Position numbers and translations under genes: made by a program. The notes beneath the pieces are model-generated. The model was not told the origin of the DNA. It did no database searches and saw nothing but the letters and a program-made list of their open reading frames with translations. A DNA stretch of 64,000 nucleotides from NCBI GenBank assembly GCA_965242665.1, contig OZ251484.1, positions 372,001-436,000 of the forward strand, in the 5' to 3' direction. Below, piece after piece: positions 48,928 to 58,600 of this stretch (within the stretch, counting starts at the first letter, position 1; every line of letters begins with the position of its first letter). The stretch is from VXLM01 sp965242665 (GTDB taxonomy: Bacteria; Chloroflexota; Dehalococcoidia; Lucifugimonadales; VXLM01).

Positions 48928-49719
48928 ATGAAACTCGACTCGTCCCAGATCGCGGAGTTCGACCAGCAAGGATATTTGTTCTTCCCGAATCTGCTCGATC
49001 TAGACGAGGCCGCCGTCCTTCAACGCGCGGTCCCCGCCGTTCTTGGCCGGCAAGGCCCCGAAGTCGTCCAAGAACGTGACGATCCGACAGTTGCGCGCCT
49101 CGCTTTCGGCGCGCATCAGTACTCCCAGCCGTTTGCCTGTCTATTGACGCTGCCTCGCATCCTAGAACCCGTTCGACAACTCCTCAGGGACGACGCATAC
49201 TTGCATCAGAGTAGGTTGAACCCAAAGCCCGGCTTTGGCAAGGGCGGTGGATGGGATTGGCACCAAGACTATCCACCATGGCATCTCATCGACGGGATGC
49301 CAGAGCCGAACTGCATCATGGCGTCCGTATACATCGACGACTGCACGGCGGTCACCTCACCGCTCCTGGTCGTGCCCGGATCGCAGCGCCATGGGCTTCT
49401 CGATTCCCAACTGCACGAGGACGCAAAGGGAAGGGGGTACGCGCTCCACCACATCGACGACTCCACCCTCGAGCAGCTCGCCGCGGACAACGGAATCGAG
49501 CCGTTGATCGGTCGAGCAGGATCGGTCGCCCTCATCCACTGCAACGTCGTACACGGGTCGGCCAACAACGTCTCTCCATGGCGGCGGGCGATCATGTACT
49601 TGAACTACAACGCCGTCGGCAACGCCTGCACGAAGTCGGAGCGCCCTTGGTATCAGAACAACCGCGACTTCACGCCCCTGCGCTCCGGCGACGATGAATG
49701 TCTGAAGGCGATGGCCTGA
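48928..49719 (+). CDS. Phytanoyl-CoA dioxygenase (PhyH) family Fe(II)/2-oxoglutarate oxygenase
   Basis: 263 aa. The iron-binding triad is visible: H112 and D114 (DWHQDYPPWH) and the distal H209 (NVVHGSANN), followed by an arginine (WRR, 219-220) expected to bind 2-oxoglutarate. The double-stranded beta-helix core is intact and the length is typical of bacterial PhyH proteins such as ectoine hydroxylase. The substrate is unknown; ectoine-specific context is absent. The ATG at 48928 has AGGAG about ten bases upstream and a promoter at 48865-48893, so it is transcribed separately from the upstream membrane genes. Confidence 0.87.
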   Translation: MKLDSSQIAEFDQQGYLFFPNLLDLDEAAVLQRAVPAVLGRQGPEVVQERDDPTVARLAFGAHQYSQPFACLLTLPRILEPVRQLLRDDAYLHQSRLNPKPGFGKGGGWDWHQDYPPWHLIDGMPEPNCIMASVYIDDCTAVTSPLLVVPGSQRHGLLDSQLHEDAKGRGYALHHIDDSTLEQLAADNGIEPLIGRAGSVALIHCNVVHGSANNVSPWRRAIMYLNYNAVGNACTKSERPWYQNNRDFTPLRSGDDECLKAMA

Positions 49720-49800
49720 CCAGCCGCCTTCTCCGGTATCTGCGCGCGGTATTCTTGCAGACGCGCCCCCGCGGCGGCGTGCAGAAACATCCTGTTGCGT

Positions 49801-50265
49801 CTATGCGCGGTTGGCCCATTGCCACAGAGATTTCTCCGGCGATGCTATCTCCTCTACCGATGTGTAGAAGGAATCTCGCCAGCTATCCTGAGGCAGCCCC
49901 GTGAAGAGCATCAAGTTCAGTGGGTATTGATCGCTTTCGGCGGCGAGGCGGTGATCGTCTCGAAACAGAAACGTCGGCTTCCGCAGCGCAATCGCCATCC
50001 CCAGCTCCACCATCACACCCTCGTCGGGTGGAACACCGTTGACGACCGCGAAGATGGCGTCCGACTCCTCCACGTCGCGGAAGTCTGCTTGACCGACCCG
50101 ATACGCCCATCCGGCTTCCAAGAAGTTCACTTGGTTGTTCCTGGCGAACGGTTCCCAGACCTCCAACCCGAGCTCTTGCAACGCTCCCACCAATTGCGGC
50201 AGGAGCAACGTCTTTTGCTGAACGGAGAATCCGTAGGGATTCGCCAAATAGATCGTCTTCTTCAT
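49801..50265 (-). CDS. Nucleoside 2-deoxyribosyltransferase-like protein
   Basis: 154 aa from ATG 50265 (AAAGGA nine bases upstream; an in-frame GTG at 50271 is too close to that site). The Rossmann-like start KKTIYLANPYGFS, the DVEESDAIFAVVNGVPPDEG segment and the VMVELGMAIALRKPTFLFRDD segment, with the likely catalytic Glu in VELG, match the nucleoside deoxyribosyltransferase family, whose members cleave or transfer N-glycosidic bonds of nucleosides. It lies 36 bases downstream of an ankyrin-protein gene on the same strand, so the two are probably co-transcribed. An unusual partner for a salvage enzyme. Confidence 0.8.
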   Translation of the reverse strand: MKKTIYLANPYGFSVQQKTLLLPQLVGALQELGLEVWEPFARNNQVNFLEAGWAYRVGQADFRDVEESDAIFAVVNGVPPDEGVMVELGMAIALRKPTFLFRDDHRLAAESDQYPLNLMLFTGLPQDSWRDSFYTSVEEIASPEKSLWQWANRA

Positions 50266-50301
50266 CTGCACATGTCCTTTCCGGTCGATTCCTCCTCGCG
50301 G

Positions 50302-51882
50302 TCAGCTGGACGATCCCGCGAGGCCGCCGCGTTCCCGCAGCAGGTTCGCTACTTCCTCGTTCTCCTGCTCGACAGCAATGTCGAGCGCAGTCTTGCCGTC
50401 GTCCGAGAGTGCGTCGATGTCCGCGCCGCGCGCCAGCAGGAACTCTATGTTTGGAATCGGATCTCCGTAGCGATCCACCCACGACGGCGGGTAGACCAAG
50501 GCTTGGAGCGGCGTGAGCCCCCTCTGATTCTTCTTGTCGACGTCCGCGCCGTGTTGGATGAGTAGGTCTGCAGCTTGGAGGTTTCCCTTGGTGGTGAACT
50601 CTCCGAGGTGCGTCCTCCACCGCCGTTCGGTGTTGACGTCCGCGCCAGCGGCGATGAGCGCCCGTACGATTTCGAGCGAGGTCTCGACTGGCAGGTCTAC
50701 CGCAAGTGGCAGCGGCATCTGATCCCACGCACCCCGACCGTTGGGATCGGCCCCAACCGAAAGCAGGTACTCTACTACCTCGACTTGTCCAGACCGCACA
50801 GCCCAAACCAGGGGCGGGTCAGGGAAATCTGCGCCCGTCCTCCGGTTGGGAAAGTCCGAATCGTTCTCTGCCAACCTTCTGATTTCGTCCATCATTCCCA
50901 GACAGACGGCTACCTGCGGAGTCACCTCCTCGCCCAATTCGATGAGGTACTCGGCAGTTTCTTCCTGCCTGCGGAAGGCAGCCCATTCGAGCGCGGTCCG
51001 GTTCCGATAGATGTCCCGCCGGTTGATGAATCCATTCCATTCTGGAGATTGCTCTCTGGTCTTCTCGTACTCCCCAAACTGCTGCTTGAGCTCCTCGACA
51101 TCGCCGACGACTGCGGCGGAGAACTGGTCGTGTCTTGCCCCGTACTGCAAGAGGATCTCGATCTTCCATGGATCCCAATGGTTGATCGCAGAGTGGAGGG
51201 GGGAGCCTCCCTGTATGGCCGGAAGGTTTGGGTTTGCGCCCGCTTCGAGTAGGATTTGGACCGTCTCTCTCGACCCCTCCCAACATGCGAGCACGAGCGG
51301 AGTGGACCACTGGTGGTTGCCCTCGTAGCCGAAGGCGTCGACATCCGCGCCGTGTTCGACTAGCAGCTGCAGGAGATCCGCGTGCCCATAGGCCGCGAAG
51401 TGGACGGCGCGAGCCGTCGCCCACTCCTGCGGGTCTCCCCACGGCGCTCCCCATCCCCAATTGCCGCGAATGGCCGCGTTTCCGCGAACGTCCGCATTGG
51501 CTAGGGATCGGTCTTGTTCGAGCAGGCAGCGGACGCGCGAAAGGTCGAGCGCGCCAACGGCTTGGAAGAACTCATGATCTGCAGAGAGCGGGGCTCGTCG
51601 CCTCGACGAGCGCGCGGTGTAGATCGATGTCGGCTCCACGCGGGTACGCAGCGCGTCCCAGCCATCGAAACCGTACTCGCGCGCGACGACACGGCGTGCG
51701 TCCTTCAATCCAAACTCCGCACGGAAGATGTTCTCGTCCGAAAGGTCGTCCATGTCAGCTAGGGACTTTCGCAGACGAACGGCTGCTTGAGCGTCGCGAG
51801 ACGCATGCGCGGCTGCGAGAGCCCGGGCCTCGTTCCTGAATAGGATGAGATCGAGATTGGACGGCAGTGGCTTGATGTGCAT
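50302..51882 (-). CDS. Ankyrin-repeat protein (526 aa)
   Basis: The N-terminal 110 residues are helical (LILFRNEARALAAAHASRDA, REYGFDGWDALRTRV), followed by ankyrin repeats from about 135 to 520 (ARAVHFAAYGHADLLQLLVEHGADVD, TPLVLACWEGSRETVQILLEAGANPN, GKTALDIAVEQENEEVANLLRERGG). No signal peptide, no membrane segment and no enzymatic domain recognised. The start ATG (51882) has GGAG seven bases upstream. Role: protein-protein interaction, target unknown. A second ankyrin gene lies 108 bases upstream on the same strand. Confidence 0.88.
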   Translation of the reverse strand: MHIKPLPSNLDLILFRNEARALAAAHASRDAQAAVRLRKSLADMDDLSDENIFRAEFGLKDARRVVAREYGFDGWDALRTRVEPTSIYTARSSRRRAPLSADHEFFQAVGALDLSRVRCLLEQDRSLANADVRGNAAIRGNWGWGAPWGDPQEWATARAVHFAAYGHADLLQLLVEHGADVDAFGYEGNHQWSTPLVLACWEGSRETVQILLEAGANPNLPAIQGGSPLHSAINHWDPWKIEILLQYGARHDQFSAAVVGDVEELKQQFGEYEKTREQSPEWNGFINRRDIYRNRTALEWAAFRRQEETAEYLIELGEEVTPQVAVCLGMMDEIRRLAENDSDFPNRRTGADFPDPPLVWAVRSGQVEVVEYLLSVGADPNGRGAWDQMPLPLAVDLPVETSLEIVRALIAAGADVNTERRWRTHLGEFTTKGNLQAADLLIQHGADVDKKNQRGLTPLQALVYPPSWVDRYGDPIPNIEFLLARGADIDALSDDGKTALDIAVEQENEEVANLLRERGGLAGSSS

Positions 51883-51990
51883 GAAGAATCTCCTGGCTGT
51901 GTTCGCTATATGCTTCTGGCGCGCTCGAGAAAGGCCGCTCGTCCATATCTCGCCCCGTCTCTCGTGAGGTTGAGGCGTAGTTTGCCCCTC

Positions 51991-53094
51991 TCACACCCGC
52001 TCTTTGAAATATCTCGCGTCCTTCCGAGCGACCTCGAAGGCGTTCTTGCCGCTCTTGTTGAGCGTCATCGGGTCCGCCCCCGCTTCGAGCAGCGCCTCTG
52101 CCGCTTCGACCTTTCCCTCATAGGTTGCTCGGTGAAGCGGCGTGCGTCCTTTCTTGTCCTGTGTATTCAGGCTGGCACCGTGCAGCGCCAGGAAGCGAAT
52201 CATATCCGCGCGGTCGTGCTCGGCTGCCAGCTGGAGAGGCGTTCGCACCGCCTTGTTTGCGGCGTTGACGAGACAACCGTGCACCAACAGGATCTCCGCA
52301 CATTCTCGGGAGCCGGCCCGCGCTGCCCAATGCAGGGGCGTCATCCCGTAATCCTCCGCGGCGTTCACCGCGTCGGGGTCGTCGTCTATGAGTTCCTGCA
52401 GCCGTTGCGTATCGTTCAGCGCACAGGCCGAGTAGACGTCGTAGTACGCGCCGTCTTCGATGAGCAGACGCGCGACCTCGTGCTTACCCCAGGCGTTTGC
52501 TTGCCATCCACTATTGCATGGGGCGCACGCTTCTTGAAGCGAAGTAGTTCCTCGCTCCCCGTTTCCCTTGATGGGCAGCTCGTGATGAACTCCCGCGCAG
52601 TATTGGATCAGGAGACCCGCGACCTCATGGTGACCTGCAACTGCAGCCCAGTACATGAGCGAGATATTGTCCGGCCATCCAACGTGCGGCTTCAACACGG
52701 AAACGCTGGTCGCGTCTGCGGCGCCGGACTCGAACACTGCTTGCAGCGTGTCGAGAGCCCCTACGTATACGGCTTCATGCAGAACGTTATACGCGGTATC
52801 GTCTATCTCAAACGGAGCGCCGCGGTCGAGAAGGATCTTTACGGCCGGACCGCATCCCTTCATTCCGACGACGACATGGAGCAAGTGCTCGCCAATGCGG
52901 TCTATCACTGCCGGCCCTTGGGCGATGATGTCTTGCATGAGATCGACGTCCGACGCGCCGCTCCATCTCTTTGGTTCCGGCCCCATCGCCGCGGCGATGA
53001 ATTCCTCCTCCGACGGCGTAAGTTCGGGTATCTCCGCGCAGCGAATGAACCAGTTCCTCGAAAATAGCCGCACCGCCGCCTGATTGGTGCCCAT
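51991..53094 (-). CDS. Ankyrin-repeat protein (367 aa)
   Basis: The start is ATG 53094 with a strong GGAGG six bases upstream; a GTG at 53151 opens the same frame but lacks one. Ankyrin repeats run through most of the protein (MTPLHWAARAGSRECAEILLVHGC, RTPLQLAAEHDRADMIRFLALHGA, RTPLHRATYEGKVEAAEALLEAGA). The N-terminal segment RLFSRNWFIRCAEIPELTPS is not repetitive. Predicted cytoplasmic scaffold or regulatory protein. Between two other genes of the same strand, it may act with the neighbouring ankyrin protein. Confidence 0.87.
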   Translation of the reverse strand: MGTNQAAVRLFSRNWFIRCAEIPELTPSEEEFIAAAMGPEPKRWSGASDVDLMQDIIAQGPAVIDRIGEHLLHVVVGMKGCGPAVKILLDRGAPFEIDDTAYNVLHEAVYVGALDTLQAVFESGAADATSVSVLKPHVGWPDNISLMYWAAVAGHHEVAGLLIQYCAGVHHELPIKGNGERGTTSLQEACAPCNSGWQANAWGKHEVARLLIEDGAYYDVYSACALNDTQRLQELIDDDPDAVNAAEDYGMTPLHWAARAGSRECAEILLVHGCLVNAANKAVRTPLQLAAEHDRADMIRFLALHGASLNTQDKKGRTPLHRATYEGKVEAAEALLEAGADPMTLNKSGKNAFEVARKDARYFKERV

Positions 53095-53202
53095 TCGTTG
53101 CCTCCGTGAAACTACGGCTCCTCCCGCCGCGCCGAATTTTCCCAGCGTCACATGCCCCGCTGGACGGATCGAGGAAATTCGGGCGCGCGACGGTGAGGAA
53201 GC

Positions 53203-54600
53203 CTATCTCGGCCTGTTGGCGTCCAAGAGCGCCTGTCCAAAGGCCCCCATGGGCTTGGGCCGAGTGGAGTCGCACATCTTGACGATGTCTTGCATCCGTT
53301 CTGCGCGCTCCTGTTCGTCCGTGACCTCATCGCCGTAGAGCAATTCGAATACTCCTTCGTAGTCCAAATGCGCTGCATCGTCCGCAAGTATCTGGATGTA
53401 CCTCTGATGGAGCTTCCGTATGGCACCGTCGACATCCACTACCGGATAGATTGGTATGTCCACGTCCTCCGGAATGGCGATTCGATAGCCGTCGGTTTGG
53501 CTCTGATGGTAGTTGAAGCAGTACGCGAAGTTCAAGGTGTACAGGAGCTTCTGGATCATCTGCTGAGACACCCGCATATCGTTCCCGTTCGCGTAGTTCA
53601 GGAGGATTTCGCGCATCGAGTCGAACGGCATCCCGTAATCCCCGTGGTCGTCGAAACCCTTCCAGACCAGCTTTATGAACTGCTCTCTGATTCGCCAGGG
53701 CAGCAATGGAATCCGACGCTCCTGCAAGATTGTCCGGTAGCTTGCGGTTATCGTAACCGGCGTCGAGTAGTCGTACTCTCGCTTCGTCGATTCGGACAGA
53801 GGGGGCACGGGCGGAGACTCTGATGAAGAAAGCGCGGACAACGTGAAGTCGTAGCCTGGGTTGTCCGTGAGAGTGACGTACCCTGCAGACTGAGCTCCTT
53901 GCGCCAGATCCTTCAACGTGGTCCTATAGCGCACCAGGTCGAACGCTGGGGCGAGCTGCCTCATCATCGCGTGTACGGACGCGCCGGTGCTGATGCGGCC
54001 TTCGCGGTTCAGCACTTCGACCGCCCGACGCATCAGCGAGTAGGCGTCTACCGGGTTGGGAGCCGAAACCGGACCGGCAATCTCCTCCGGCGCCGGCGGT
54101 ACGATATCGTCGTAGAAGACGAACGAGTCGCACGCCTCTATCAGAACGCTGCTCACGCCGGCTTCTACGCCAATCCCCATCACGAAGACGCCGTATCTCT
54201 TCAACTTCTGCACCAACGGGACGTAGTCTCGATCTCCGCCCACGATGACGATTGTGTTGGGCCGCACCGGCGAGAACACCATCTCGAGCGCGTCCACCGT
54301 AAGTTGGATATCGGCCGTATTCTTGTGTTCCTTGCTCATGCTCGAAGTCGGAAGCTGCACAAGCTCGATAGCGTTCGCCCTGAAGTCTCCGAGCACAGGC
54401 CTCAGCAGACTCGCTGTCCAATCCGCGTAGGCCTTGGACGACATGATCGTTCCCTGCTGACGCACCCTGTCGATTATCAAAGGAAGCTGGAAAGGCAACC
54501 CAGAATTCTGCGCCAGTATGAGGACGTTATCGACGTCGATGAAAAGCGCTACCCGTCCGTTGGTAGATCCCTGTCCTTCTATGTCCGCTATTTCTGCCAT
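53203..54600 (-). CDS. NYN (PIN-like) nuclease domain protein with OST-HTH/LOTUS-like domain
   Basis: 465 aa from ATG 54600, chosen because GGAG lies seven bases upstream; the longer open frame overlaps tRNA-Arg. The NYN domain occupies about 15-165 with acidic active-site residues in VALFIDVDNVL, TADIQLTVDALEM and GGDRDYVPLVQKL. A winged-helix module at about 190-270 (YSLMRRAVEVLNREGRISTG, FDLVRYRTTLKDLAQ) resembles OST-HTH/LOTUS, an RNA-binding fold often fused to NYN in bacteria (LabA-like proteins). The rest (about 290-465) is unassigned. Expected function: RNA processing or decay nuclease. Confidence 0.82.
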   Translation of the reverse strand: MAEIADIEGQGSTNGRVALFIDVDNVLILAQNSGLPFQLPLIIDRVRQQGTIMSSKAYADWTASLLRPVLGDFRANAIELVQLPTSSMSKEHKNTADIQLTVDALEMVFSPVRPNTIVIVGGDRDYVPLVQKLKRYGVFVMGIGVEAGVSSVLIEACDSFVFYDDIVPPAPEEIAGPVSAPNPVDAYSLMRRAVEVLNREGRISTGASVHAMMRQLAPAFDLVRYRTTLKDLAQGAQSAGYVTLTDNPGYDFTLSALSSSESPPVPPLSESTKREYDYSTPVTITASYRTILQERRIPLLPWRIREQFIKLVWKGFDDHGDYGMPFDSMREILLNYANGNDMRVSQQMIQKLLYTLNFAYCFNYHQSQTDGYRIAIPEDVDIPIYPVVDVDGAIRKLHQRYIQILADDAAHLDYEGVFELLYGDEVTDEQERAERMQDIVKMCDSTRPKPMGAFGQALLDANRPR

Positions 54601-54648
54601 TTCTTGTCTCCTCATTGATGCTTCCCGCTGGCCTAATGCCGTAATGCG

Positions 54649-54724
54649 TGGTACGCCTGGAGGGATTCGAACCCACGACACCCGGTTCCGAAGACCGGTG
54701 CTCTGTCCACTGAGCTACAGGCGC
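54649..54724 (-). tRNA. tRNA-Arg (anticodon TCG)
   Basis: On the minus strand the cloverleaf folds fully: acceptor GCGCCTG/CAGGCGT, D arm with AGCTCAGTGG, anticodon stem CCGGT/ACCGG with loop CTTCGGA (anticodon TCG), and T loop TTCGAAT. The discriminator A is followed by an encoded CCA. It decodes CGA. Confidence 0.96.
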
Positions 54725-54750
54725 ATGTCCCAGTGTAGAAATTCAGCCTT

Positions 54751-54828
54751 TGGGGTGAGCGAAGGGACTCGAACCCTCGATCTCCAGGGCCACAACCTGG
54801 CGCCTTAACCAACTTGGCCACGCTCACC
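54751..54828 (-). tRNA. tRNA-His (anticodon GTG)
   Basis: Minus-strand cloverleaf: acceptor GTGAGCG/CGCTCAC with an extra 5' G (-1) opposite discriminator C, the tRNA-His hallmark; anticodon stem CCAGG/CCTGG with loop TTGTGGC (anticodon GTG); T loop TTCGAGT. CCA is encoded. It lies 26 bases before tRNA-Arg, so both are probably one transcript. Confidence 0.96.
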
Positions 54829-54839
54829 ATATAATGAAT

Positions 54840-54869
54840 AGGATAGCACTAGCTGCGGTCGGTGGTCAA
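54840..54869 (-). promoter_or_regulatory. Promoter of the tRNA-His/tRNA-Arg unit
   Basis: Minus strand: TTGACC (54869-54864), 18-bp spacer, TATCCT (54845-54840) with an upstream TG giving an extended -10. Located 12 bases before the tRNA-His 5' end. Confidence 0.6.
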
Positions 54870-55163
54870 TGATTCGTTGCCTCAGGCTCCGTTCGATTTT
54901 GCTGGGCGCGCAGCAGGTTGCCCCCACATCGTAAATTCCGTCCGGTAACCGTCATCCCCACAACCACTCACGTCATCCCCACAACCACTCACATCATTCC
55001 CACAACCACTCACGCCATCCTCACAACCACTCACGACCTCATTCCCGCACCCACCCACATCATTCCCATACCCACCCACGTCATTCCCGCACCCACTCAC
55101 GTCATTCCCACAACCACTCACACCATCCCCACAACCACTCACACCATCCCCACAACCACTCAC

Positions 55164-55187
55164 GTCATTCCCGCGAAGGCGGGAATC
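55164..55187. repeat. Dispersed 24-bp palindrome (REP-like)
   Basis: Identical in sequence to the copy at 36478-36501 and ends the 21-bp array, whose units look like degenerate left arms of the palindrome. Confidence 0.85.
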
Positions 55188-55257
55188 CCTCCCCGTCGCG
55201 TCCACCGCGCATACATAGCGACGCCTGCACAGACACACCGAACCGAGCGAATCGTAT

Positions 55258-55286
55258 TTGACAGAACAGAACTCACGTACTACACT
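55258..55286 (+). promoter_or_regulatory. Distal promoter in the dnaE-upstream cassette
   Basis: TTGACA (55258-55263), 17-bp spacer, TACACT (55281-55286). As in the lysS cassette, an ATG (55293) follows six bases after the -10. Confidence 0.65.
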
Positions 55287-55587
55287 AGGCCTATGACCAC
55301 TACACGAAAACGCAGCCCAAGGAGACATCTTGCAATCCCCAAGCCACGACCTGCAATCCGCAATCTGCGATGTACCAAACTCGCCGTCAGCAAAATTCGA
55401 CACAATGCAACACAATCCAACAGGATACTACAGCGTGCAACGAAAACTCGTGCGCGCACGCGCGAGGCAACATCGTTCCGTTGGATTTCTCTCGGCATGG
55501 AGATTGCGACCAGGCCGCAGCGGACTCGACGTATCGCTTGGAGTTGCCGTCCCCGAACCGTCATACCAAGAGAGCGAAAGGAACCCC

Positions 55588-55619
55588 TTGACTCTATACG
55601 TACAACCCCCTGCTATAAT
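55588..55619 (+). promoter_or_regulatory. dnaE-proximal promoter
   Basis: Extended -10 TGCTATAAT (TATAAT at 55614-55619) with TTGACT at 55588-55593. The spacer is 20 bp, longer than ideal, but the extended -10 compensates. Expected start near 55626, about 60 nt before the dnaE start codon. Confidence 0.55.
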
Positions 55620-55685
55620 GCGGATGCCGTCACGCATCGACTGCGCCGACGAGACAAAGTCATACCGAGGATATTCTCTCTCACC

Positions 55686-58600
55686 GTGTTTACCCACCTT
55701 CACACACACACCGAATACAGCATGTTGGACGGCCTGAGCCGCCTCGAACCCCTGGTACAGCGCTGCAAAGACCTGGGGATGGACAGCCTGGCCGTCACCG
55801 ACCACGGCGGATTGTATGGAGCAATCGACTTCTACCAGACTGCCACCGCCGCGGGAATCAAACCCATCATCGGCTGCGAACTCTACGTCGCCCTCCACAG
55901 TCGCTTCGACCGCACCCCCGCCGACAAGGACCGCTACCACCTAACCGTCCTCGCCAAGAACAACGTTGGATACCGCAACCTAGTCAAGCTCGTCACCCTG
56001 GCAAACCTCGAAGGGTACTACTACAAGCCCCGCGTCGACCGCGACCTGCTAGAACGCTACTCCGACGGTCTCATCGTCCTATCGGGATGCCCGAGCGGAG
56101 AAGTCTCCAAACTCATCTCCGACGGCAGGATGGAGGATGCCAAGAAAACCATCGCCTGGTACCGTGAACGCTTTCCCGATTACTACCTCGAAACCATGAA
56201 CCACGACGGCGTGCAAGAACTCCCCGCTATCACCAACGGATTGATCGACTTGCACCGCGATACCGGCGTCCCGATGGTCGCAACCAACGACTCTCATTAC
56301 ACCATGCCGGAGGAGCACAAACTCCACGACATCCTCCTGTGCATCCAAACCAACGCCCACATCAAAGAAGAACGCCGCATGAAGTTCGACGGGAATACCT
56401 ACTATCTTCGCAGCCCCCAAGAAATGGCAGACCTGTTCGAACATACCCCGGAAGCCGTGGCGAATACCATGAAGATCGCAGATTCCTGCGATCTGAGCCT
56501 CGACTTCTCTCAGCTCCATCTCCCGCATTTCGAAGTCCCCGGCGGGTCCACCCCAGACGAGTACCTCAGGAAGATATGCGAAGACGCCATCCGTGTGAAA
56601 GTCCCGAACGCCGGCGAACGCGAATGGGAACGCTTGAACTACGAACTCGACGTCATCCGCCAAACTAAATACGCCACCTACTTCCTAGTCGTCTGGGACA
56701 TCGCCCAGTTCGTCAGGAAGAACCGCATCGAACTCGCCGTCCGAGGCAGCGCAGCAGCCAGCCTCGTCCTATACTGCCTCGGAGTTACCGATGTGAACCC
56801 CCTCACCTACTCCCTCGTGTTCGAGCGCTTCCTCAACATCGAGCGAAAGCAAATGCCCGACATCGACATGGACTTCCAAGACGACCGCCGAGAAGAAGTT
56901 CTGGCCTACCTCGTCAAACGCTACGGACGCGAACACGTAGCACAAATCATCACCTTCGGCACCATGGGCGCGAAAGCATCCATCCGAGACGTGGGGCGAG
57001 CCCTCGCCGTACCCTACCCAGAAGTCGACAGAGTCGCCAGACTCGTCCCCAACCGACCAAAGGTCACCCTCGACGAAGCACTGAAATCCAGCCCAGAACT
57101 GCTTGAGATATATCATGCCGACCCTTCCATAACCGAGCTCTTCGACACTGCCCGCAGCCTCGAAGGCGTCGTCCGACACTCCAGCACCCACGCCGCCGGC
57201 GTCGTCATGTCCAGCCAGCGCTTGGACGAGATCGTCCCCCTCCAATCGTCCGGACGAGGCGACGACGAAACAGACGCCCTGCCCACCACGCAATACGCCA
57301 TGAATCCAGTCGAAGAACTCGGCTTGCTCAAAATGGACTTCCTCGGGCTGATCAACCTCACCATACTCGCCAAAGTCCGCGCACTCATCAAGGAAACCCG
57401 CGCCGTCGACATCGACCATCGTTCCCTCCCCCTGGACGACGAAAACACTTACGACCTCCTCTCCCGCGGAGAAACAGGCGGCGTATTCCAGATGGAAGGC
57501 GCGGGGATGACACGCCATATCAAGGAGTTGAAGCCCTCAAACTTCAGCGAAATCGCCTCCATGATCGCACTCTATCGACCAGGGCCCATGGACCACATCG
57601 GCGCTTACATCGATGCCAAGCATGGGCGTGTTCCCGTTGAGTACCTCCATCCCGACCTCGTGGACATCCTAGAAGAAACCTACGGCGTCATCGTCTTCCA
57701 AGAACAAGTCCTCTGGATTACTCGGAAGTTCGCAGGCTACAGCCTGGGCGAAGCCGATATCGTCCGCAAGGCAATGGGAAAGAAGGACCCCGCCGTCATG
57801 AAGGAAGAGCGCGAAAAGTTCATCGACGGCGCACTCGCGCAGGGATACCCTCACGAGCTGGCAGAACGGATATTTTCTCTCATCGAGCCATTCGCAGGAT
57901 ATGCGTTCAACAAAGCCCACAGTGTTTGCTACGCCCTGATCTCCTACTGGACTGCATACTTCAAGGCAAACTATCCCTCCGAGTACATGGCTTGCCTACT
58001 CAATGCCTACGCCGAAAACTCCGCCAAAGTCGCGCTCGTAGTCAGCGAGTGCAAACGACTGAAGATACCCGTACTCCCCCCGGACGTCCTCCTCAGCCAG
58101 CCGGACTACTCCATCGAAATCATGCCGGACGGGAAATTTGCCATTCGTGCCGGACTCGCGTCGGTAAAGAACGCAGGCGCCGGCGCCGTCGAAGCATTCG
58201 TCGAATCCAGACCGACTGCGGACGATCATCCAGAGACCATCGAGCAACTGTGCCGCACGGCCGACATGAGCCAACTGAACAAGAAAACTCTGGAAAGCCT
58301 CATCAAGGCCGGAGCATTCGACAGGTTTGGCGACCGCGGTGCAGTCTTGCACTCTCTCGACCGCATCCTTTCGGTGGCCGAGAGCGAAGCGCAGCTCCGC
58401 CGAACCGATCAAACCTCCATGTTCGACATCTTTGGCGAAACCGTCCCCACCATGCTAACGCGCATCGAGCTGCCGAACCTCGAAACCCCGTCCGCCGAGA
58501 AGAGCCAGTGGGAAGAAGAACTCTTGGGGTTCCGCATATCCGGAAACGAAGAATTCGACGATATGATCGCCAACAGCGACGGACGCGCCATCATCTCGGT

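Larger units (their letters stand above)
54908..55488 (+). repeat. Composite cassette, copy 2 (upstream of dnaE)
   Basis: Same order as 36254-36810: left boundary GGTTGCCCCCACATCGTAAA; a 21-bp tandem array (54949-55163, units of CACAACCACTCACGTCATCCC type, about ten copies); a palindrome (55164-55187); promoter (55258-55286); ATG at 55293; three iterons (55393-55453); a GC-alternating stretch; right end TCGTTCCGTTGGATT. The promoter block and the iteron block are the best conserved between copies. Confidence 0.8.

Noticed and set aside
53095..53151. GTG start at 53151 for the second ankyrin gene
   Set aside because: The ATG at 53094 has a strong GGAGG at ideal distance; the extension is not repeat-like.
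54601..54681. Longer start for the NYN gene overlapping tRNA-Arg
   Set aside because: The extra residues are the translation of the tRNA 3' part; the ATG at 54600 has a good ribosome site.
54949..55163. CRISPR-like appearance of the 21-bp array (and of the array at 36281-36477)
   Set aside because: Units are contiguous and degenerate with no unique spacers, and no cas genes are present.
54918..55292. Extension of dnaE upstream to 54918
   Set aside because: It would translate the 21-bp repeat array (repeated Ile-Pro-Thr-Thr-His) and cross the promoter; not a protein-like sequence.
54882..55415. Minus-strand 177-aa ORF rich in SGCGND repeats
   Set aside because: It is the translation of the short-repeat array and palindrome; the DSRLRGND phrase is the well-known spurious product of this palindrome family.
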